NCBI RefSeq assembly: GCF_017876575.1
Contig: NZ_JAGIOE010000001.1
Span: forward strand, 4,258,443 to 4,322,442
Reading direction: 5' to 3'
Source of the DNA: Paeniglutamicibacter psychrophenolicus
GTDB lineage: Bacteria; Actinomycetota; Actinomycetes; Actinomycetales; Micrococcaceae
Length of the DNA stretch: 64,000 bases
In this document: piece by piece, positions 47,333-56,856 of the stretch
Layout of the letters: each line of letters opens with the position of its first letter
Position numbering within the stretch: the first letter of the stretch is position 1
Notes under the pieces: generated by a model
What the model was told of the DNA's origin: nothing
What the model saw: the letters and a program-made list of their open reading frames with translations, nothing else
The model's database searches: none
Program-made: the position numbers and the translations under genes

Positions 47333-49225
47333 CTAGTCCCGCAGCACGACCTGGACGCCCTCGCGACCCAGCGGCGCATCGCTGACCGGAAGCGCGGCGA
47401 TCCCGTAGGCCCCGTCCGTGATAACGGCGGCGGCGTAGCTTGGCGCGCCGGTGGCCGAGAGCACCAGGGCCGCCGCGCCGGAACCGAAGTCCTTCTCCCC
47501 CAGTGCCACTGACTTGGATCCCGACAATTCGATGGTGCGGCTGGCCGAGAGCTTCCCGTCGGAGCCCAGCGAACGCACCGACACCGTGGCGGTGTCCTCC
47601 GGGGCGCTCAGCACCACGGTGGCCTTGCCCGCTGCCGGCAGCACCATCAGGTGTTCGCTGCCCAGCCGGCTGGCCGCACCGGCCCAGGCCAGGTCGATGG
47701 GTTCGTTCGCCTTGGTGCCGCGGACCATTTTCACGCTCGCGCTCACCGCGGAGTCGCCCTCGACGACGATGGTGTAGTTCCCGGCCGGAAGCCCGCCCAG
47801 CGGCATGCGCGCGGTGGCGTTGGAGGCGATGACCACCTCGCCGCCGCCGGGGATGGCAACCTCGCCGTTGGGGCCCAGGGCCCGCACCTGCACGGTGGCG
47901 CCCTCGGCCGAGGTGGCGGCGAGCACGAGTTCGGCCACAGCGTCGGCGTTGGCGGCCGGCTTGCCCAGCTCGCCGGCCAGCTTCGGCTCAAGGATCCGGA
48001 CCCCGGGGATCACCTGGGTGTTGTTGGCGGTGGCCGCGGAGCCCAGGTAGTCAAGGCCGCCGGGTACCAGTCCGCGCAGCGTTGACTGCTGGATGGTCGC
48101 GTTGACGCGTCCGCCGCTGGAGGCGACCTTGGCCGAGAGGGCCTTTTCGTTGGGGGCATACCCGGCCAGGACGATGGATTTGGTTTCGCCCGGGGCCACG
48201 GCCAGCGCGGAGAGGTTGGGGGCCTGGATCATGCCGTCGGCCCCGCGCAGGTCCACGCGCACCTGGGCCACGGAGGCGGTGGGGTTCACCAGGTTCAGCA
48301 CCGCGGTGGACCCGGGGGTGGTGACGGCACCGGTCAGCCAGCTCTCGGCCGCCGGGGCGGTGCAGGCTGCGGCGGCGAGCCCCGCCAGGTCGCCGTCGGT
48401 GGCGCGGTAGGAGCGCACGGCCGAGACCAGGGACTGGACCCCGCCCAGCGGCTGGGCGTGCACCGTGAGCGGCTCGGAGTACTTGCTCACCGGGCCCAGG
48501 GCTCCCTTGCGCTGGTTGGTGCCGTCGGCTCCGGCGCCGGTCAGCTTTTCGGCCTCCTGCGCCGGCAGGCGCGGGGCAATGGTCTTTTCGACCGTGAGAT
48601 CGTTCTTGAGCATCTGGGCGCCGGGGATGCGGCCGGCCGAGTCGGAGAGCACCGCGGCGCGGATGGAGGTCTGGGCGTCCTTGGAGGCCGGGGCGAATTC
48701 CGGGTCGACCCCGGTTCCGGCGCCGGTGAACAGCTTCATGGTTGCCGGGCAGGATGCAAGTGCGTCGCCCGCGGGCAGCGAGGTCACCGGGACCTCGGAG
48801 CCCGGTGCGGCGGTGGCCGGCGGGAAGACGGAACCCGCGGCGATGGCGGCGGCGCCCAGGCACAGCACGCCCACCGAGCCCAGTACGCCAAGGGTCCGGC
48901 CACGGGTCTTGGAGCGTTGCCCGCGTGCCCCGGCCTTGGCGGTGGATTCCTTGGAACCGGCCGGTGAAGCGGCAGGTTCGGTTTCCTTGGCTTCTGCGGC
49001 GGTGTCGGCCGGAGCGGGCCCCCCGCCGGTTGCCGGTGCCTCGGCTGCCTGCGCGCCGGCGGTGCCGGTCGCGGCCACGGGTGCCGGGGACGGCACCGCG
49101 GGAGCATCCTTGCCCGGGGCACTGTCGTCGGGCAGCTTCGCGCCGGGAGCGAGTCCCGCGGCCTCGCGGGCGGCCTGGGCTACGCGTTCGGCCTCGCGCC
49201 GTGCCCTGCGGGAATCGTTTTTCAC
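47333..49225 (-). CDS. DUF5719 family anchored protein
   Basis: This 630-residue protein has a basic, Ala/Pro-rich cytoplasmic tail (1 to about 105) and one membrane helix (LGVLGSVGVLCLGAAAIAAGS, about 110-130). The large extracytoplasmic domain of beta-strand repeats resembles DUF5719. Function unknown. It starts with GTG overlapping the stop of the giant glycosyltransferase by four bases, so it is translated with it and may help that enzyme. A conserved neighbour of the GT2 gene in actinobacteria (compare the mycobacterial Rv3256-60 region). Confidence 0.87.
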   Translation of the reverse strand: MKNDSRRARREAERVAQAAREAAGLAPGAKLPDDSAPGKDAPAVPSPAPVAATGTAGAQAAEAPATGGGPAPADTAAEAKETEPAASPAGSKESTAKAGARGQRSKTRGRTLGVLGSVGVLCLGAAAIAAGSVFPPATAAPGSEVPVTSLPAGDALASCPATMKLFTGAGTGVDPEFAPASKDAQTSIRAAVLSDSAGRIPGAQMLKNDLTVEKTIAPRLPAQEAEKLTGAGADGTNQRKGALGPVSKYSEPLTVHAQPLGGVQSLVSAVRSYRATDGDLAGLAAAACTAPAAESWLTGAVTTPGSTAVLNLVNPTASVAQVRVDLRGADGMIQAPNLSALAVAPGETKSIVLAGYAPNEKALSAKVASSGGRVNATIQQSTLRGLVPGGLDYLGSAATANNTQVIPGVRILEPKLAGELGKPAANADAVAELVLAATSAEGATVQVRALGPNGEVAIPGGGEVVIASNATARMPLGGLPAGNYTIVVEGDSAVSASVKMVRGTKANEPIDLAWAGAASRLGSEHLMVLPAAGKATVVLSAPEDTATVSVRSLGSDGKLSASRTIELSGSKSVALGEKDFGSGAAALVLSATGAPSYAAAVITDGAYGIAALPVSDAPLGREGVQVVLRD

Positions 49226-52200
49226 TTCTTCTCCTTGGCCGCCGCGGCACGGTGTCCGCGATCGAGTTCGTCAATGCTTTCGGCGTTGCCGCGGGTGCGG
49301 TATTCGTCCAGGCGGCGGGCGGCAAAGCGGCGGCTGCGCGGGATCGGGACGACCAGCAACAGGGCCAGAAACAGCACGACGAGCTGGGCGATGGCCACGG
49401 GCACCTGGTAGGGGCTCTGGTAATGCAGTTCCAGGGTGCCGCCGGCGGCGCCCAGCTCAAAGCCCTGGGCCCACTTCGCGGTTTCGGCGCCGGTGCCCGT
49501 GGCATCGGCACCCTTGCCGGTGGCGGCGGCAACGCTGGTGGGTTTCAGTTCCACCCCGTCAAGGGTTGCCTTCCATCCCGGGTCGGCGCGTTCGGCCATG
49601 ACCAGCATCCGGTTCGCGTCCCCGGCCGGGAGTTCGGCCCCGGAGACCGCTCCGCGGTGCGAGGGCAGCAGGGCCACGGTCTTGTCACCGGCCATGATGC
49701 GCACCCGGGCGGTCGAGTCGGTGGCGTTGTCCGCGCCGGGGATCCTTTCCTTCGGTTCCACGCGCCACAGCCAGCCGGACTCGGTTTGCCCCACGGCAAC
49801 CAGGCCCGGAACGGCGTCGAGGCGTGCCACCAGGGCCGAGGCGGTCTGTCGCTGGTCCTGCAGCACCACGAAGCCGGCGCCCAGGGAAGCCAGTTCCGTC
49901 CGCGGATCCAACGCCGAATCGGACACCAGGGTCGCCACGGCCTGTTCGACCAGGCGCCCGGCATCATCGGATTCACGCAGCGCCGGGTCGATCAGCCCGC
50001 CGACCAAGCGATTTGCGGATGCCGTCTGGGACAGGGCATCGGCGGTGGTGCCGGCCCCGTTCATCAACGCGGCGCCGATGGCCCCGTCGGCGTTTTGGGC
50101 CAGCACCAGGGTGCGATCCTCGTAGGCGCCCAGCCCGCGGTCGGCCGCGGTGGCCGGCAGCGTGCGCGGGGCGACCGGCTGCAGCAGGCTGGCGGCACCG
50201 AGCTCGGTGAAGGTGGCAGTGCCGCCCTCGGCCGTGGCCGGAACCGGGTTCTGCGCCACGATCCAGTTGGCCCCGGCCACCAGGACGGAAATGCCCAGCA
50301 GGGCCGAGGCCCACGCCAGGGCCCCGGTGGCGATGCGGGGCGCACGATCCGCGGATGCGGCAGGCACACCGGTGCGCTCGCCGCGGAAGACCGAGATCCC
50401 CAGGCCCGCGGCGAAGAGCAATCCCAGGATGAAGAAGGAGATGAAGGGGCCGTTGAATGCGGTAACGAAGGTGTCCCCCGCCACGGCGGAGGGCACCAGG
50501 GAGGCACCGTACCCGGCGGCGAGCATCAGCACGCCGCCCAACCACAGTGCGCGGGCCAGCGGCAGCGAGGCGTTCCGCCCACCGGCAAAGAGGCCAATGA
50601 CGGCAAAGAGCAGCAGCGGGGCCCCGACGAGCAGGACCAGGACCAGTGCCCAGGGCCCGGCGGGCATGAAGTCGAATCCTGCCGGGATGCCGCGGAAGTC
50701 AAAGGCGCTCGGGAAGCCAAGTGCCTGGGCCCACAGCGGGGCCGCGTCGTGGGGCAGGGCCAGTCCCGGGTCGGTGAGCAGCACACGCGGGTTGCCCAGG
50801 GCTGCAACCACCAGCGGCAGGTGGAAGACCAGCATCGGCAGCGGCACCCACCACAGGGTCTTGGCCCGTGAGCGCAGCACGATGGCTGTCAGCACGATGA
50901 GCACCAGCAGGGCCAGGCCCGCGGCCGGGGAGCCGGCGGCAACCGGAACCAGCAGCAGCGCGGCCGCCGCGGCGGCGGTCCACGAGGGGACGGAACCGAC
51001 ACCGGGATGCGAGGCGCCGCGCGCCTCGGGGCCGCGGCGGGAGCCGAAGTCGACCCCGGCGCCCACGGAGCGCAGCAGCGCCAGCAGCAGCAGCGGCGCG
51101 AGCACGTGCACCAGCACGGCCCCGGCGCGCCCGGACCCCAGGGAAACCTGCAGCACCGGGGCCAGGCCCCAGAGCAATCCGCCGACCATGCGGGCGGCAC
51201 GCGAGCGGGTGACAGCGCCCAGGCCCAGCCAGGCGCTTAGCGCCGCCAGCGGCATGGCGGCCAGGCTCAGCACCACGGCCGCGGCATTGGCGTTGCCGCC
51301 TCCTACCAGCGCCAGCAGCCAATGGAAGTAGTCGATCGGGTCCCCGCCCGCGGGGCTGCCGGATCCGAGGTTGGCCCACCAGCCGGTGGCGTTGGCGAAG
51401 ATCTCGGTGGCCTTGGTGGAGATCGGCAGCAGTGCGCCGCCCGCCACGGCACCGGCGCCCAGCAGGGCGCGCAGCCCGACGAGGGACACCGCCAGGGTGG
51501 CCAGCACGGCGATGACTGCGCTGACGAAGGCGGAGGTGCGGTTGGGTGCGGCCATTGCCGCGAAGTCGTTGCGGTTGTCTCCGCTGGGGTCCTGCGAGGT
51601 CATGGCCCCGGTGCCGTCGCCGTAGACGGTTGCCCCGTCCAGGGAGTCGATCATGTGCTTGCGGTGTTCGCGCACCAATGCCTGGTCGGTGAGCAGCCGG
51701 GAAATAGAGTTGCGCGGGACCTTGCGGGTGGCCGCCGCTGCTGCGCGGGAGCGGGAAAGTTTCAGGGGGGTGCCCACGGCACGGAACGTGGCACCGAGCT
51801 GGCCGAAGGCGTACGCGGGGTCCTTGGCGAGCACCGACAGCAGGAAGCGGTGGATCCCGCCGAGCACCGCGCCGAGAACCAGGAACGGGATGGCCCATCC
51901 CGGGGCGTGCTTCAGGCGCATGAAGACCTCGGCGCGGCGGGTTTCGGCCGGCCCGGCCAGGGCGCGGACGACCGCTGCCTTGTGGTGGATCTTGGCCGCG
52001 GGCACGATGACCACGCGGTTGCCCATGAGGCGGTTGCGCCAGCACAAGTCCATGTCGTCGCCCAGCCCGGGAAGCGCGGGGTCGAAGCCGCCGAGTGCCT
52101 CGAAGACGTCGCGGCGGATCAGCATTCCGGCGCTGGTCACCGCGAAGGAGTCGGTGCGCGCGTCGTACTGGCCCTGGTCGACCTCGTCGATCTCGATGAG

Positions 52201-52704
52201 GGTCAGCCGCTCGGCGTACTTGTTCACGCCCAGGCCCACGTCCAGCAGGCGGCGCGGGGAATCCAGGTCAAGTTGCTTGCAGCCGGCTATCGTCACCGAT
52301 TCGGTGGCCTCGACGACTGTCACCAGCTTTTCCAGGGCGTTCAGCTCCGGCACCGAGTCGTCGTGGATCAGCCAGAGCCACTCGGTGCGCCCGGCCCGCG
52401 GGGCCCCGAGGGACTGGACAGCGGCCATCACCGAGTGCCCGAAGCTGTGCTCCGGCACGTTCAGGATCGTGGCATCGGAGGGCAGGTGCTGGCGCAACAG
52501 GTCCACCGAGCCATCGGCGGAGGACGCGTCGACCCCGACGAAGCGGTCGACCAGGCGCGTCTGGGCGCGCAGCGCGGCCAGGGTCCGTGGCAAGAAATCT
52601 GCACCATTGTGGGCAGCCACAATGGCGGTGACGTGGATCGTGGGGAGAATTAGACTGCTCGCTTCCGCAAGCGCCGACGTTCGCGCTCCGACAACCCGCC
52701 CCAA
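49222..52704 (-). CDS. Giant GT2 family membrane glycosyltransferase
   Basis: The product is 1160 residues. The N-terminal GT-A domain (to about 270) holds VTAIVAAHNGADFLPRTL, the acidic donor motif VDASSADGS, IHDDSVPELN and the acceptor-side GLGDDMDLCWRNRLMG. A DUF-like membrane region of a dozen or more helices follows (about 390-860), then an extracytoplasmic tail ending in a membrane helix. By family it adds or polymerises sugars on the envelope. The TTG start at 52704 lies inside the 3' end of whiB (55-base overlap); no other usable start before the conserved first strand exists. It is coupled to the DUF5719 gene. Confidence 0.88.
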   Translation of the reverse strand: MGRVVGARTSALAEASSLILPTIHVTAIVAAHNGADFLPRTLAALRAQTRLVDRFVGVDASSADGSVDLLRQHLPSDATILNVPEHSFGHSVMAAVQSLGAPRAGRTEWLWLIHDDSVPELNALEKLVTVVEATESVTIAGCKQLDLDSPRRLLDVGLGVNKYAERLTLIEIDEVDQGQYDARTDSFAVTSAGMLIRRDVFEALGGFDPALPGLGDDMDLCWRNRLMGNRVVIVPAAKIHHKAAVVRALAGPAETRRAEVFMRLKHAPGWAIPFLVLGAVLGGIHRFLLSVLAKDPAYAFGQLGATFRAVGTPLKLSRSRAAAAATRKVPRNSISRLLTDQALVREHRKHMIDSLDGATVYGDGTGAMTSQDPSGDNRNDFAAMAAPNRTSAFVSAVIAVLATLAVSLVGLRALLGAGAVAGGALLPISTKATEIFANATGWWANLGSGSPAGGDPIDYFHWLLALVGGGNANAAAVVLSLAAMPLAALSAWLGLGAVTRSRAARMVGGLLWGLAPVLQVSLGSGRAGAVLVHVLAPLLLLALLRSVGAGVDFGSRRGPEARGASHPGVGSVPSWTAAAAAALLLVPVAAGSPAAGLALLVLIVLTAIVLRSRAKTLWWVPLPMLVFHLPLVVAALGNPRVLLTDPGLALPHDAAPLWAQALGFPSAFDFRGIPAGFDFMPAGPWALVLVLLVGAPLLLFAVIGLFAGGRNASLPLARALWLGGVLMLAAGYGASLVPSAVAGDTFVTAFNGPFISFFILGLLFAAGLGISVFRGERTGVPAASADRAPRIATGALAWASALLGISVLVAGANWIVAQNPVPATAEGGTATFTELGAASLLQPVAPRTLPATAADRGLGAYEDRTLVLAQNADGAIGAALMNGAGTTADALSQTASANRLVGGLIDPALRESDDAGRLVEQAVATLVSDSALDPRTELASLGAGFVVLQDQRQTASALVARLDAVPGLVAVGQTESGWLWRVEPKERIPGADNATDSTARVRIMAGDKTVALLPSHRGAVSGAELPAGDANRMLVMAERADPGWKATLDGVELKPTSVAAATGKGADATGTGAETAKWAQGFELGAAGGTLELHYQSPYQVPVAIAQLVVLFLALLLVVPIPRSRRFAARRLDEYRTRGNAESIDELDRGHRAAAAKEKK

Positions 52705-53180
52705 ATCCCAAAGCGTTCATCGTTGGTCAGTGCGTATTCCAGGCATTCGGAGCGCACGTTGCAGGCGCCGCACACGCGCTTGGCGTCCCGGGTCGATCCG
52801 CCCTTTTCGGGGAAGAACGCCTCGGGGTCGGTCTGGGCGCACAGGGCCTCGGACTGCCAGCCCAGCTCGCCTTCCTCGTCCTCGGACCCCAATCCGATCC
52901 AGATGGCCTGGGCCGGGCTCTTGCCGTCGGCCGACGCATCCAGGCTTGGTGCCCAGGAGGGGGTCGGTTCGGTGACCAGGTCGTTGGCGGCATCATGCGC
53001 CGCAAGGAAGGCAGCGGTTTCCTCGGCCGGGGTCAGGACCCTCGAACCATTGGATTCCTGGTCCGGGCCGGGAGCCGCAGGGTCCACGAACCAGTCCGCC
53101 GGCACACCCCGGCCGCCGTTGAAGTTGGGCGCAATTCCCGTCGTTGCGGCTTCGTTGAAGCTTCGATCCACGTTCCCCAT
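52650..53180 (-). CDS. WhiB family iron-sulfur regulator (WhiB2/WhmD type)
   Basis: This 176-residue WhiB protein has four cysteines at 114, 137, 140 and 146 (C-x22-C-x2-C-x5-C), fit to hold a [4Fe-4S] cluster. The GIWGG turn (158-162) and a basic C-terminus RRRLRKRAV complete the domain. In mycobacteria and streptomycetes WhiB2/WhmD/WhiB controls septation. An N-terminal extension of about 100 acidic, flexible residues is longer than usual. Met1 is supported by GGAAGG nine bases upstream. Its 3' end overlaps the glycosyltransferase start. Confidence 0.93.
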   Translation of the reverse strand: MGNVDRSFNEAATTGIAPNFNGGRGVPADWFVDPAAPGPDQESNGSRVLTPAEETAAFLAAHDAANDLVTEPTPSWAPSLDASADGKSPAQAIWIGLGSEDEEGELGWQSEALCAQTDPEAFFPEKGGSTRDAKRVCGACNVRSECLEYALTNDERFGIWGGLSERERRRLRKRAV

Positions 53181-53306
53181 GGTTTACCAACCTTCCGCCG
53201 TTACGAACTAGACACAAAAAATGACCGTAAAATGAGCGACATCGACGACCTTCAACAAAAAGCCGTCGAGAGACAATTTCACTCCCCCAGACGGTGCACT
53301 ATCTAA

Positions 53307-53320
53307 TTACACTGGTGTAA
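53307..53320. promoter_or_regulatory. Palindrome in the whiB / TIGR03089 intergenic region
   Basis: TTACAC-tg-GTGTAA is a perfect dyad of 6-base arms in the 289-base gap between the divergent genes. A dimeric regulator could bind there. I see no clear promoter pair to place it against, and no other features in the gap except T-rich repeats near 53222-53232. Confidence 0.45.
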
Positions 53321-53469
53321 CTCCGGTTGCGTCAAGTGCGGCCGTCGATTTTAGCCACACATGTCGTAGATTTAGAGCCACGCCACGCCCGAGACTTCGG
53401 CGGGATCGCACAGCAATACGCCTGCCCGCGGATTCCCGGGGAATTCACAGGCTTGACAAGGAGCAACAC

Positions 53470-54204
53470 ATGCCCATCGATACCAACTCGTTATCTCCCG
53501 TCGAATCACTGCTGGCCCCGGTGCGCCATTCCACGCACCCGTACCTCACCTGGTACTCGCGGTCCGGGGAGCGCGTCGAGCTCAGTGGACGGGTCTTTGA
53601 CAACTGGGTTGCCAAGAGCGCGAACCTTTTGCACGAAGAATTTGATTTAGCCCCGGGCAGCGTTGTCGCCACCGACATGCCCGGCCACTGGAAATCCGCT
53701 GCGCTGGCCCTGGCCTGCTGGCACCTGGGTGCCGAAGTGCGATGCGTGGCCCCCGGAACGGATCCCGGGAATGTCGATGTTTTTATTACCGCCGATCCGC
53801 AAACCCTAGCAGTCAACGGCTCGGTCGAGGTCATCGCTGTCCCCTTGCCCTCGCTGGCCATGGCCTTCGACGGTCCGCTGCCGGTCGGCGCCACCGACTA
53901 TGCCTCCGAGGTCCGCTCCTACGCGGACTCGTTCTTCCCCTCCCCCATCGACACCGCCTCCACCGCGCTGGTCTCCGAAACCGGGACCCTGGCCTTCACC
54001 CAGCTCTTCGCCGCCGGCACGGATCCGGTGGCCGCCGGGGCCACCCTGGTGAGCACCGCGTGGCCGCTGGAGCGGATCCTGCCGGCGCTTGTGGCCCAGT
54101 GGATCGGCGGGAACCCGGTGGTCATGGTCGAGGACGGGGTCAACATCACCGATTCCCTGCTCGGCGGTGAACGCGTCGTCACGCGCCTGGACGCGCAGGC
54201 CTAG
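53470..54204 (+). CDS. TIGR03089 family protein
   Basis: This 244-residue protein resembles the N-terminal portion of AMP-dependent ligases but lacks the P-loop and adenylation motifs, as in all TIGR03089 members. Function unknown. ATG 53470 has GGAG nine bases upstream. Conserved actinobacterial neighbour of LCP and whiB genes (compare Rv3268). The AHPYLTW-like stretch STHPYLTWYSRSGERVELSG marks the ligase-like fold. Confidence 0.88.
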   Translation: MPIDTNSLSPVESLLAPVRHSTHPYLTWYSRSGERVELSGRVFDNWVAKSANLLHEEFDLAPGSVVATDMPGHWKSAALALACWHLGAEVRCVAPGTDPGNVDVFITADPQTLAVNGSVEVIAVPLPSLAMAFDGPLPVGATDYASEVRSYADSFFPSPIDTASTALVSETGTLAFTQLFAAGTDPVAAGATLVSTAWPLERILPALVAQWIGGNPVVMVEDGVNITDSLLGGERVVTRLDAQA

Positions 54205-54227
54205 GGAAGCCACTCCCGGATCCGTTG

Positions 54228-54249
54228 CCGGGGCATGAAAAAGCCCCGG
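54228..54249. terminator. Hairpin between convergent TIGR03089 and GtrA genes
   Basis: CCGGGGC (54228-54234) pairs with GCCCCGG (54243-54249) across an 8-base A-rich loop. It lies just past the TIGR03089 stop. It lacks a T-tract. Confidence 0.4.
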
Positions 54250-54345
54250 TACGATTCCTTCCCGGTTTCCCCATGCCCGGTGGCGGGCGGTGGATTGCGT
54301 GAAGGTTGCGTGCCGGGGCACAGGCGGTTCCGGGATGGGCCGAAG

Positions 54346-54915
54346 CTATCCGGCGGAGCCGCCGGGCGTCCGCTGCGTACGGTGGCCGCCGGCGGCACCG
54401 TGCTCCAGCGCACCGGTGTCGGGGCCGACGCCAATGAGTTCGCGGTCGTGGGCGAATTCCTCTTCGTCGTCCATTGCGGCGCCAAAGACCCAGAAGCGGT
54501 AGGCGAAGAACCGGAAGATGGTGCCCAGCACCAGGCCGACCACGGAGCCTGCAATGAACAGGCTGGTGGTGTCGGTCAGGCCCATCCAGTACTTGGTGAC
54601 GAACACGCAGGCCGCGGCGATGCCCAGGCCGATGGCGTTCATGATGAGGAACATCACCAACTCGCGCACGACGTTGGCCTGTCGGCGGTGGCGGAAGGTC
54701 CAGAAGCGGTTGGCAACCCAGGAGAACATCGTGGCCACGACGCCGGCAACGATCTTTGCCTTGACCTCGGAGTCATGCATGGGGCCTTCGAGCATCCACA
54801 GGTAAATGCCGGAGTCAATGATGAACGCGACACCCCCGACCACGCCGAATTTGGCGACTTCCCGCCACATCATGGACACCAGGCCCATGAGTTTGCCCCA
54901 GATGTTCGTCAGCAT
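54346..54915 (-). CDS. GtrA family membrane protein
   Basis: This is a 189-residue protein with four membrane helices: KFGVVGGVAFIIDSGIYLWM, AKIVAGVVATMFSWVANRFW, VMFLIMNAIGLGIAAACVFV and LFIAGSVVGLVLGTIFRFFA. GtrA proteins are small membrane partners in polysaccharide synthesis, possibly moving lipid-linked sugars. GGAGG precedes ATG 54915 but only three bases away; start may be later. Conserved next to purK/purE in mycobacteria (Rv3277), here convergent with the TIGR03089 gene and divergent from purK. Confidence 0.9.
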   Translation of the reverse strand: MLTNIWGKLMGLVSMMWREVAKFGVVGGVAFIIDSGIYLWMLEGPMHDSEVKAKIVAGVVATMFSWVANRFWTFRHRRQANVVRELVMFLIMNAIGLGIAAACVFVTKYWMGLTDTTSLFIAGSVVGLVLGTIFRFFAYRFWVFGAAMDDEEEFAHDRELIGVGPDTGALEHGAAGGHRTQRTPGGSAG

Positions 54916-55100
54916 GATCCTCCATGTTTTCGTTTCAATGCACTGCGCCGCCGCTTGGGTGTTTCCTGGTGCCGGCGCTGCAGCTGAACCGCGACTTCTT
55001 GACCCGGTCAACCAAGCCATTCTAATGCGTTTCGCTGAAAGTTCACCGCCAAAGGTGTCCAAACTCGCTTTGGACACCACAGGTGGGCACGCGGGTTGGG

Positions 55101-55106
55101 TAGGCT
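55101..55106 (+). promoter_or_regulatory. -10 box for leaderless purK transcript
   Basis: TAGGCT ends six bases before the GTG at 55113. There is no ribosome-binding site. The geometry implies a leaderless purK message. Confidence 0.55.
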
Positions 55107-55112
55107 AGGCGG

Positions 55113-56318
55113 GTGACGTTTCCAGTGATTGGCGTTGTTGGCGGAGGCCAACTCGCACGAATGATGGCCCCCGAGGCATTGAACCTCGGCTTCGAACTAC
55201 GCATCCTGGCCGAAGGCCCTGATGTCTCAGCCGCGCGCTGTGTTGCCGACGCACCGGTGGGTGATTACAAGGATTTGGCAACCCTTCGGGAGTTTGCACG
55301 CGGACTCGACGTGCTGACCTTCGACCACGAGCATGTGCCCAACGGACACCTGCAGACCCTGATTTCCGAGGGCGTGAACGTGCAGCCGCGACCCGCCGCG
55401 CTGATCCATGCCCAGGACAAGCTGGTCATGCGTGCGGCCATCGCCCAGCTCGGCCTGCCCAACCCGGCCTGGGCCGCGGTTCAGACCGTTGAGGAGCTGG
55501 TGGCATTCGGCGAGCGGATCGGCTGGCCGATCGTGCTCAAAACCCCGCGCGGCGGCTACGACGGCAAGGGCGTGCGCATGCTCGATTCCGCCGACGAGGC
55601 CCGTGAATCCGCCGACTGGTTCGGCAACGGAGCACTGCTGGCCGAGGACAAGGTCGCCTTCACCCGCGAGCTGTCCGCCCTGGTCGCCCGCACCCCCTCC
55701 GGCGAGGAAAAGGGCTGGGACGTGGTGCACACCATCCAGGTCGACGGCGTCTGCGACGAGGTCATCGCCCCGGCCAAGGACCTGCCCGAGGAAGTCGCCC
55801 GGGCTGCGAAGGAAGCGGCGCTGAAGATCGCCGACGCCTTCGGCGTCACCGGCGTGATGGCTGCGGAGCTCTTCGAGACCCCCGGCATCGGTGCCGGGTT
55901 CGTGATCAACGAACTGGCCATGCGCCCGCACAACACCGGGCACTGGACCATGAACGGCTCGATCACCAGCCAGTTCGAGCAGCACCTGCGCGCGGTCCTT
56001 GACCTGCCGCTGGGCGCCACCGACGCGCTGGCCGAGACCACCGTGATGAAGAACTTCCTCGGCGGGGCCAACCAGGACCTGTTCACCGCGTTCAACGCGG
56101 CTCTGGCCGCCGAACCGCGCGTGAAGGTCCACGCCTACGGCAAGTCCGTGCGCCCCGGACGCAAGATCGGCCACGTCAACGTGGTTTCCGAGCCCGGCGA
56201 GTCGGTTGATTCGCTGCGCGCCCGGGCCAACGCCGTGGCCTCCCTGATCCGTGACGGCGTGCCCACCGCGGCACCCGCCACCGCCACCGCCACCTCCGTC
56301 GAAGGACACATATCTTGA
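55113..56318 (+). CDS. purK: 5-(carboxyamino)imidazole ribonucleotide synthase
   Basis: This is a 401-residue ATP-grasp ligase. It carboxylates AIR to N5-CAIR in purine synthesis. [13 protein letters not shown] at the N-terminus, the ATP-grasp region [14 protein letters not shown] and the C-terminal [20 protein letters not shown] are family motifs. GTG start six bases after TAGGCT. It overlaps purE by four bases (TTGA), so the two subunits of the pathway are coupled. Confidence 0.97.
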   Translation: MTFPVIGVVGGGQLARMMAPEALNLGFELRILAEGPDVSAARCVADAPVGDYKDLATLREFARGLDVLTFDHEHVPNGHLQTLISEGVNVQPRPAALIHAQDKLVMRAAIAQLGLPNPAWAAVQTVEELVAFGERIGWPIVLKTPRGGYDGKGVRMLDSADEARESADWFGNGALLAEDKVAFTRELSALVARTPSGEEKGWDVVHTIQVDGVCDEVIAPAKDLPEEVARAAKEAALKIADAFGVTGVMAAELFETPGIGAGFVINELAMRPHNTGHWTMNGSITSQFEQHLRAVLDLPLGATDALAETTVMKNFLGGANQDLFTAFNAALAAEPRVKVHAYGKSVRPGRKIGHVNVVSEPGESVDSLRARANAVASLIRDGVPTAAPATATATSVEGHIS

Positions 56319-56848
56319 GCACCACTGCACCACTTGTAGGCCTGGTCATGGGCTCCGACTCGGACTGGCCGGTCATGAAACTGGCAGCCGAGGCCCTGCG
56401 TGAGTTCAACATCCCCTTCGAGGCCGACGTGGTTTCCGCGCACCGCATGCCCGAGGACATGATCGCCTACGGCAAGGCCGCGCACACGCGCGGCATCCGG
56501 GTGATCATCGCCGGCGCCGGCGGCGCCGCACACCTGCCGGGCATGCTCGCCTCGGTCACCCCGCTGCCGGTCATCGGCGTGCCGGTGCCGCTGAAAACCC
56601 TCGACGGCATGGATTCGCTGCTGTCCATCGTGCAGATGCCCGCGGGCGTTCCCGTGGCCACGGTGTCCATCGGAGGGGCGCGCAACGCCGGCCTGCTGGC
56701 CGTGCGCATGCTCGCCGCCGGCACCGACGAGTTCGCCGCCCGGCTCCAGGAACAGCTCATCGACTTCGCAGGGACCCTGCGGCAGGTCGCCGCCGACAAG
56801 GGTGCCGCGCTGCGGGCCGCAGTCGCCGCCGAAACCCCCGGCAGCTAA
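56315..56848 (+). CDS. purE: N5-carboxyaminoimidazole ribonucleotide mutase
   Basis: This 177-residue class I PurE converts N5-CAIR to CAIR. Signature [11 protein letters not shown] near residue 11, [24 protein letters not shown] and the [14 protein letters not shown] helix are visible. It uses a rare TTG start that overlaps the purK stop, so it relies on translational coupling. Eight bases separate it from the LCP gene. Confidence 0.97.
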   Translation: MSTTAPLVGLVMGSDSDWPVMKLAAEALREFNIPFEADVVSAHRMPEDMIAYGKAAHTRGIRVIIAGAGGAAHLPGMLASVTPLPVIGVPVPLKTLDGMDSLLSIVQMPAGVPVATVSIGGARNAGLLAVRMLAAGTDEFAARLQEQLIDFAGTLRQVAADKGAALRAAVAAETPGS

Positions 56849-56856
56849 GGACCCCT

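Noticed and set aside
48742-50871. 709-codon plus-strand open frame
   Set aside because: Antisense shadow of the DUF5719 and GT2 genes, Arg/Pro/Gly-rich without domains.
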